Assembly: GCF_004337985.1 (NCBI RefSeq)
Contig: NC_043743.1
Span: forward strand, 893,366-957,365
Source: Pyricularia pennisetigena
Taxonomy: Eukaryota; Ascomycota; Sordariomycetes; Magnaporthales; Pyriculariaceae
Reading direction: 5' to 3'
DNA length: 64,000 nucleotides
Shown here: in pieces, positions 57,100 through 64,000 of the stretch
How positions within the stretch are numbered: position 1 is the stretch's first letter
How the letters are laid out: each line of letters opens with the position of its first letter
Made by a program: the position numbers and the translations under genes
Notes under the pieces: generated by a model
What the model saw: only the letters and a program-made list of their open reading frames with translations
What the model was told of the DNA's origin: nothing
Database searches by the model: none

Positions 57100-60000
57100 T
57101 CAATCCTCCAAGCTGCTGTTGTATCCACTCTCAGCCCTACCAGCCGTGGCTACGGAACTTTGAGTCCTGGCGTCAGGCTGCTTGGAAGGGCCGTTGTTGA
57201 GGTCGGTCTGAGGGCGCCTCACCAGCCCAGACCGCAGGTGCATATCTAAGCCCTGCTGTCTGTTCACAGATACATTCTTGCCTGGCTTGTTCTTGCTGCT
57301 TCCATTACCTCCAATCTGGAGGATGCCGGCGTCATCTGAGTCAGCCTCATCCTCCTCATCGCTCTGTGAGAGGTCTTGTCCTTCGGGATATGCAGAGTCT
57401 GGGTATAGCGAGTTAGATTCGGTTCTAAAAAAGCTTGGCCTCCCAGTGGATGGAGGAATGAAGGAGAATGGCCCACAGGGTTCCGCATCCCGCCCCTCCT
57501 CCGACTCCAATACATCGCTCTCATCAACACCCGAGTCCGAGGAGCTCGTGCTGAAGGGCGGTACGAACGATGCCGCCGGGGGCAATGCCACGGGATCCAA
57601 ACGGTTGAGCCGCACAGCCTTGTACTCGATCATGTTGGCCCGAGCCTGTGGTTGTTGAACAGTTCTGATAGGCCGAGGCGATGAAGCCTTGAGTGATTTT
57701 ATACGTTCCAGAACAGAAGCCGTAGTGCTGTCGGATCGTTCTCGGAAAGGCTTTGGTCGTTCGCCATCGTTTTTCTGTTGATCGCGGCGACGATGTGTAA
57801 TAACCTCGACTAAAAAATGATCTTCGGGCTGGACACCACCTAGGCCATATGCCTCCAGGCATGGCAGCTCTGGGTCCCTGCCATCCTCCTCATCCGACTC
57901 ATACCACTCCATTTCGTCATCCGAGTTACTGCTCACATCAGCCATAAAATCATCCGAAGTGTTATCCAGACCTGCCGCTTCTGAGGCCTCAATCTTAATG
58001 CTTGCTGGGTTATTACTAAAGGGGCGATATGGTAAAGAAGACCCAGACCATGTCCTGTGTATAGTGGGCTCGGAGTTTGGCATCTCATTAGATTGAGTCA
58101 TGTTTGTTGAGGCCATATATGTCGCGGGTGAGATATCGCCGGGATCGCCAGACAAATCGGTGCAGAAGGGAGCGCCAGTGTAATAAACAATGGCACCGTC
58201 GATCCGCCGACGTTTTCGTGGCGATGAGTCGGATCCGCTGTAGTCCCAGCCGGATGTGCGGCCATTTCCGAAATGGCTTCCTTCTAAGCCCGAGGGTGAA
58301 CTTGAGCCTTCTTCGCCTGATGTTTCAAATGATGTCTGCTGTACAAACATAGGCTTGTAGTGAACGCTCTTATTAGAAGACCTTGTGTTTTCCCTGATAA
58401 GCTTGGAAATGTGTCCAGTCCGAGCAGGTTCGTCGTCGGGATGCTTCCGCTTCTTTCCAGGGCTGCCACTCTTATCAGAGCCATCGTCCTCGTCTGTTGA
58501 TGATCGTTCCCTTGACGAAGTGTTACCGCTATCGCTGCTAAATCTCGTCCCATCCGTCCCGCCACGCCACCTGATTTTTTGGCCGTCGGGTGAAAGCTGG
58601 AATTTTGTGCTTTTGGCCGAAACGGCAGCCCTGATGAATGCTGGTGTGACGTTGATGATGTGCAACTGTGCCAAGTTGCATAACAAGTTCAAATAGACCC
58701 AACCTTCGGCATCCATTGATACGTTGATCGGGCTCGCCTGGGTTCCTGCCTGAAGAGCCGGCGGTACCATGCCCAGGTGTCGAATATATTCCATGTTTTC
58801 GGATGGAACTTGGATCCTATCTGGGTCGAGGTCCAGTGGTCTTGTCGGCCGTTGCTCTAACGCTTGTAATTCCTGGGGTGAGCTGTGGCTGCCGCTTCCA
58901 TGACCATTACCACCGGCATGACCGCTCCCACTACCAGAACCGCCGCTTCCACCATCGCCGTTAGATTGCGAGTTTGAAGATCCGTTGTCCCGTGTTCGCT
59001 TCTTATCTTTGACCTGTATTTGTGCCTCACGCGCAGCCTCCTTTGCTTTAGGTAAATTGCCCTCGGCCACTGGTTCAGTCTTGCTTAGGGATCGATCGGT
59101 GCTGCCAATTGAAGGTCCCTTCATTTCACCTGTGAACAACTGCTCCAGGCGCCTCACAACCAGTTTCTGTTTGTCCTTTTCTGTCATGGATAGATACCGC
59201 GGATAGAGCCCCTCAGGAATGTCCTCAAGGTAGCTTTCGACTTTTTGGTTCGCAGATTTTGAGTTGCTGGTGTGTGTTGCTCGACCGGTCTGTGACTTGC
59301 CCGTCGAGTTGTTGCCAGTGCCGGGGTCTGTGGACATGGATGCATACGCCGAGTCGACCGGACGTGAATTTGATGATGAAGAAGATGCATGCTTTGATGT
59401 TGCTCCGCCTGAAGACTTGAATTTGCCGCTCTTGGACGCCTTCTTGGCACCCCTTGACGTGTCTGTCGAACCTTCAAGCGTCGAAGCAAATTCACGGAGC
59501 GTAGCCTCAAGCTCTCTTTTCTTTTTCCCTGGAAGTCCGTGTACCTTGATCTCAAACAGCTTGTCTTTTCTCATGAGATCAGTGCCGAACTGCTTATAAC
59601 GCCTCAATTCCTCCTTCAGCCGATTGTTTTCAATCGTAAGGTCGTCAATCACACTCCTATACTCATCTGCGCTGCTACTTTGCGTAACAGTGGGCCTCAA
59701 TGACGGCTTTTTGGTCATCTGTGGAAAGACAATATTCCCAGGGGGTGCCACAGGCCCGAGCGCCGCATCATTCGGTGATCCTGACGTCCTTTGATAATAC
59801 GGCGAGTCGACTGGTTCCCAACACTTGGTTAGCCGTTCACGTCCGTCTATTCAAGGATATCAGCAGCAACTGAAACTTACTTTCCATGTTGTTCATATCA
59901 TAACTGGGGTTTTGGTTGGACTGGTTGAACCATTGCCTCGGGTCGCTGTGACCAGTCTCATTGCTCTCGTCCGTCGAATTCCTTCGCAAGCGGCTGGAGG

Positions 60001-60145
60001 AGCCCGACTCGTCATCCCTGTTATCTGGTGAGGCATTGTATACTGTTTTTCCTTTTTCTTTTGAAGCGACTTGTCGAGGTGGTGACCTGCGAGGCAATGG
60101 GTGACCAGTGTCCGAGAGGTCAACAGCTTTGGGCATACGTTGCAT
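57100..60145 (-). CDS. frq: FREQUENCY circadian clock protein
   Basis: Core negative element of the fungal circadian oscillator; in Neurospora it complexes with FRH and CK1 and inhibits the White Collar complex. Two exons, 60145-59881 and 59810-57100; 991 aa, nearly the Neurospora length. The 70-bp intron joins NNME to IDSPYYQ. Conserved blocks are GHPLPRRS and WFNQSNQNP near the start, the coiled-coil dimerisation region DEYRSVIDDLTIENNRLKEE (about residues 137-175), LFEIKVHGLP, RRLEQLFTGEM, RPTRPLDLDPDRIQVPSEN, GWVYLNLLCNLAQLH, KIRWRGGTDGTRFSSD, GAIVYYTGAPFCTDLSGDPGD, LSGSS-like GSSLPYRPFS and the end SVATAGRAESGYNSSLED. Ser-rich and acidic stretches (SDDEMEWYESDEED) resemble phosphorylation/PEST regions. 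Starts at 60145 (A at -3) or 60136 are possible. The frame is open to 60280. Confidence 0.96.
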
Positions 60146-63100
60146 CGTGGTCTGCCATGCAAAGTGAAATAAATCCCCGGAGGGGCTGGCACCACTGTTG
60201 GCAACCAGGCGCTGGAGTCTCGGGTCGATCAGAGCGGGATATGCAGTCAGAGCCGGTCGACACGGCTGTGCACTATACATGCCGAGGTGTTGTTAGTCGA
60301 TGTCGTGATCCGCTGGTGGGGTCGTCGTTGGGCTGCTGGAAGCCGTAGGTTGACGACGCTGCCACGTTTTGAGAATAACAAAAGGTATAGAAAATCGTCG
60401 CTTGCGACGAATGCAAGACTGTGGAGCGGTCGTGACCTCCAGGTGGGTAGTGTGAACGAGTCCACGAAGTCCAGAGCCCTACCAAGGTAGGAAATGCTCA
60501 CATACCACCACAAAAATCGGTATGCCAAGAAACTGTGAGGTTGGCAGTGATCGACGAAGTTTCGAAAGTCAGAGTGTTACACCGGGCCAGATGGCTGGGA
60601 CCCTGTTCTGGTGATGGTTTTGGGATATATGGTAGACTGTATGGGGGTGATGTGAATCGCCGGTAGGGTGTTGCGAGCTGCCGAAGAGTATGTTGTGACA
60701 ATTTGTCTGTGTGCATATGTCGCAAGCTACCGAGTTGTAAAGAAATGCAGTTCGTTCGGCGCGGGTGTGGGCAAGTATTTTTGTTTCCACGAGCAGTATG
60801 CCATGCGCCACGGCAGCATCGTATTGATAACAGGGACCATTTTTTTAGGAATGGGCCCAGCTCGAAAGAAAAAGAAGAACCGGGGGCAAAGGGCAGCGGC
60901 GGCAGTCAGACACAGCACGCAGCCAAAGTTGGGTTGGTTGATGGAGTGTGCGTCGCGATTTGCACCGTTCCGCCGTGTTCCAAGCCGCCCGTTGCCTTCG
61001 ATCTCCTCAGTCGCCCCGATTCCCAAGCGGTGGGTCGGTTGGCGGGATCGGGAGCTTCTCAATTCACGCCCAGGGGGGTGAAAAAATGGAGTGGACGTCT
61101 CGTCACGTGCCTTGATCCATCTTGACCCGCAGATCAGTTTTTTCTTAGATTTTTTTTTTCGCAGTACCAAGCTCCAAGTCTGTCAATTCAACGCGTAGAA
61201 ACTCCACCGCAGTAGGTGCCCCTCTTGTTGATGAGGTCGAGTTCAGATAATATATCTCAACCATGGCCAGAAAGGCGATCAAGAAAGATCACGATGCTGT
61301 GCAGCCCTGTCATCGAACTTTAGAGGGGGTCTTTTAGTACTCCATTTGAGGAGGGGGGTGAAGGACCAAACATGGCTCAAACGACTCTGATTGGCGGTCG
61401 CACAACCCCACAATAATCCTCGATTTCGATTTTAAGGTCTATGGCCGAGTCTAGAGCGCAATGCAGCTGTCAATTGAGGAGCGCTACGGACAAACAATGG
61501 TAAGGAGCCCGCCGTGCAGTTGGGATTTGGATCTCGATATTGCTTTCGCATCAAATTCATCGTGAGGGAAATTTTGCCTTGGTTTTGTTGGTCTCAGGTA
61601 GTCACACCTTTTTTGTCGCCATATGAGGGATTGCCCGCCATCTGTCGTTGTTGACCTCCGCTTTGCCAGCTACAAGGAGATTCGTGGCAGTTGTGTGATG
61701 CGATTCTACGTGGTATATCAGAGGCCACAATATGCATTGCCGTACGATAGGAAAGAAGGCTGCATCGAGATCGCTTTCCAAGGTGCCGCGTGGTTTCATG
61801 AGTTTCGAGGTTTCATTGACCTGTGTGCAGTAGCAGACCATTTCCTTTTTTTATTTTTTTTTATTTTTGCCTGCCCCGGTAAATACACACACAGACAGAG
61901 TCAATTGCCTGCCGCCATGTGTGATTATGGTCGGTGCGGGGCCACTTGCCCGTCTGTCGCAGAAAAGGATGTGCCATGACGTATTTTGTAAGCCCGCTAG
62001 CACATCACAGAAATTCAGGGTCTTTTTTGGAAAATCGCCACATGGTGTAGTCCGCAAGGCTGGGAATCAATTCCCTGGAAAGACCCTGACTAATTAGAAG
62101 ACATGCAATGGCTGTTCATATTGTCGCTTTACAGCCGCCTTACTACTACGTATTGACTCGAATTCGTCGACCATCGCGATTGCCAAGTTATTATTCTGGT
62201 AATTTCTCCTTGAACTATAGCAAATCCTGCTTTTTGCCCTACTTTGTGACTGTGCCTCACCTACCTGACTCGTCCATAGGCATACTGTCTAGGAGTCGTA
62301 TGATTGATTGGGCATGCAACCAGGGGCATTAATATATTCTATCCCACTTTGATAGGTTAGGGTATGTATGCATGCGGCGACCTTGTCAAAGTCTTTTATT
62401 GCACTAAAACCTGCCAGCTGCCGTGATCCCGTAAGAAAATTCTCTGTAAGCAGGAAAATAAAAAACAACAGAAAAAAAAAAATCTACGGGTTTGTGCAAG
62501 ACAATCGTACCTGCCGATCCTTGCCTCTAGCCAAGGACAGCCGCTCCATGGGATGCGGCCCGCGTGCACAGTTTTTAAGATAAAGGGTCATTTGAGCTTT
62601 TTCTTACCCTCCACAAGTCACCCCAGACTATGGACTCTCCGACGAATGGCAGCCGGCCGATGTTCAAGAACCTGACGCCTGTCCCGGGAATCGGATTGAT
62701 CGGGGCGAAAAGACCAGGGGTAGGAGGCTGATAGCCCCCGATCTGTTCCACTTCAATCCCGTTCCACATCACCAAAGAACCACGCGGCCGGAGCGCAGGC
62801 ATCCGGGGGCTGGCGCCCACCCTAGCAGATGCCACTAGAGCTACAGACAAACCTAGAACTAATAGTTAGATTTGTCAAGGGGGAACCCTAAAGTGTACCC
62901 AATTTGGATCTACGAGACCTTCATTTATTGATACAAGTCTGGACTCGCCTATGTGCTGTGGCAAAAAGACAAGAAAGATATGCTGTGCACGAGCCCGGGC
63001 TTAGTCTAGCCTCCGCATGTCGGAATAGCGTCCCAGAAACCACACCGCTGCCGCCAGTAGCTTCGCTTACGCGTAAGGGGGAACTACGTGCTTGTTGTTA

Positions 63101-63331
63101 TTGGTACACTACCCCAGGGTGCACCGTACTCGAACCGCCAGGCAGCCGTCAACAAACTCAGTTTGCCAAGCTTCCTCTCTATGTCGATGTTTCTTCTAGC
63201 GAGAGTTCTAAGTATGGTTTGTTCATCTCATCTATCATCATTCCACCCTCCGCAAACTCTGTTCTTATCTCATATATCTATCCCTCGCGCCAAACTCCCA
63301 AAGCTGATCATTTTCATTTTCCACCAAACAT
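60146..63331. promoter_or_regulatory. frq upstream region (leader, promoter) and iPGM 3' flank
   Basis: About 3.2 kb between the frq start and the iPGM stop. In Neurospora the frq gene has a long leader and distal light and clock elements, so much of this interval may be regulatory; that is inference. Candidate elements include a CACGTG (61104-61109), paired GATC/CGAT motifs (61275-61296) and a CGATTTCGAT doublet (61431-61440). No coding gene is supported; the frames at 62575-62850 (-) and 62904-63377 (+) lack a recognisable domain. Confidence 0.5.
61275..61296. promoter_or_regulatory. Candidate White-Collar-type GATC/CGAT cluster upstream of frq
   Basis: On the minus strand this segment reads CATCGTGATC followed by TTTCTTGATCGC, so two TGATC motifs lie 10 bp apart (start to start). 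GATC/CGAT pairs are characteristic of light- and clock-responsive elements bound by the GATA-type White Collar complex. It sits about 1.1 kb upstream of the frq ATG. Assignment is by motif resemblance only. Confidence 0.3.
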
Positions 63332-64000
63332 CTACGCCTTGACCAGCAAGTTCTCACCTGTCATCTCCTCAGGCTGAGGCAGCCCCATGCAGGCCAGGAT
63401 GGTCGGCGCTACATCGCCTAGCACGCCACCCACAGGCTTAAGACTCCAGCCCTCGGGCGCATTGGCCATGATGAAGGGAACCTTGTTGGTCGTGTGGGAG
63501 GTCTTGGGTTTTCCGTCGGGGAACTTCATCTCTTCGGCGTTGCCGTGGTCCGCCGTGATGAAGAGGACGTAGTCATGAGCCTTGCATGCCTCGTAAATCT
63601 TCCCAATAGCCTTGTCCGTTGCTGCGCAGCCAACAATGGCAGCCTCATACACACCTGTGTGACCGACCATGTCGGGCGGCGCAAAGTTGTTCATGACGAA
63701 CGGGAACTTGTGCTCACCAAGGCGCTTGGCCACCTGGTCTGCGACACCGTCGGCCGACATCTCGGGTGCCTTGTCGTACGTGGCCACGCTCTTATTGGAC
63801 GGGACAAGATCCTGGCTCTCATCGCGCTCCTCAAGGGCAAAAGCCTTCTCAACACCACCGTTGAAGAAGAACGTGACGTGAGCATATTTCTCAGTCTCGG
63901 CAACGTGCACCTGAGGCACGCCCTGCTTTCCAAGCCACTCAGCCAACACGTTGCCCATCTTCTGCGGCTCGAAAGCCACATCGAAGGGGTAGTCGAGCTT
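63332..64000 (-). CDS. 2,3-bisphosphoglycerate-independent phosphoglycerate mutase (partial, C-terminal part)
   Basis: Glycolytic/gluconeogenic enzyme interconverting 3- and 2-phosphoglycerate, of the Mn-dependent alkaline-phosphatase superfamily. The last 222 residues are present, ending at TAG 63332-63334; the 5' part lies beyond 64000. Visible segments are AEWLGKQGVPQVHVAETEKYAHVTFFFNGG, NNFAPPDMVGHTGVYEA with conserved metal/substrate residues, and the metal-binding ITADHGNAEEM, followed by TSHTTNKVPFI and VLGDVAPTILACMGLPQPEEMTG. These are diagnostic of iPGM. Filamentous ascomycetes typically use this form. No intron is seen in the part present. Confidence 0.95.
   Translation of the reverse strand, partial: KLDYPFDVAFEPQKMGNVLAEWLGKQGVPQVHVAETEKYAHVTFFFNGGVEKAFALEERDESQDLVPSNKSVATYDKAPEMSADGVADQVAKRLGEHKFPFVMNNFAPPDMVGHTGVYEAAIVGCAATDKAIGKIYEACKAHDYVLFITADHGNAEEMKFPDGKPKTSHTTNKVPFIMANAPEGWSLKPVGGVLGDVAPTILACMGLPQPEEMTGENLLVKA

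Noticed and set aside
62575..62850. A 91-codon minus-strand frame between iPGM and frq
   Set aside because: Contains no recognisable motif and lies downstream of the iPGM stop; weak coding character.

Overview
The window is nuclear DNA from a filamentous ascomycete. Genes carry short GT-AG introns of about 50-150 bp, several with CTAAC-type branch points, and coding exons favour G or C at third positions. The proteins are of Pezizomycotina type. The clearest marker is a full-length FREQUENCY (frq) clock gene, which points to Sordariomycetes; a placement near Magnaporthales is only an impression. No prokaryotic operons, CRISPR arrays, rRNA, convincing tRNA genes or recognisable transposons were seen. 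There are three N gaps (379-793, 23450-23461, 38139-38196) and many long A/T homopolymers.

Layout, left to right: the 3' end of an unidentified gene (2-244, +); cytosolic serine hydroxymethyltransferase (1790-3457, -), divergent from vacuolar aspartic protease PEP4 (5385-6713, +); a large Gln/Pro/His-rich nuclear protein of unknown function (7801-10991, +); an RMD1/DUF155 mitochondrial protein (12844-14178, -), divergent from GMP synthase (14729-16649, +); a RINT1/TIP20 tethering factor (17100-19683, +), convergent with a YMC-type mitochondrial carrier (19975-21039, -); a candidate small secreted cysteine protein (22711-23010, +); COG3 (23718-26361, -); a possible membrane or secreted protein (27020-27499, +); FMP25 (28272-30005, +); a protein tyrosine phosphatase (31670-33496, +).

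A 7-kb gene-poor stretch follows. Next come folliculin/LST7 (40523-42744, +), convergent with proteasome ATPase RPT3 (44339-45768, -); a four-exon gene for a 142-aa protein of unknown function (47716-48341, +); kinetochore MIS14/NSL1 (51336-52154, +), convergent with SEC14 (52699-53988, -); prefoldin subunit 3 (55096-56088, -); frq (57100-60145, -) with a 3.2-kb upstream region; and the C-terminal part of cofactor-independent phosphoglycerate mutase (63332-64000, -).

The genes do not form a cluster. Most are housekeeping: one-carbon and purine metabolism (SHMT, GMP synthase), Golgi/ER traffic (RINT1, COG3, SEC14), proteolysis (PEP4, RPT3), mitochondria (RMD1, carrier, FMP25), and cell division and protein folding (MIS14, prefoldin). 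The items most worth following are the frq locus with its upstream motifs, the candidate secreted protein, the short four-exon gene, a stop-free 90-nt intron in GMP synthase, and a doubled CACGTG palindrome in the RPT3 promoter. All exon structures were derived by hand from splice consensus, reading frame and family similarity.
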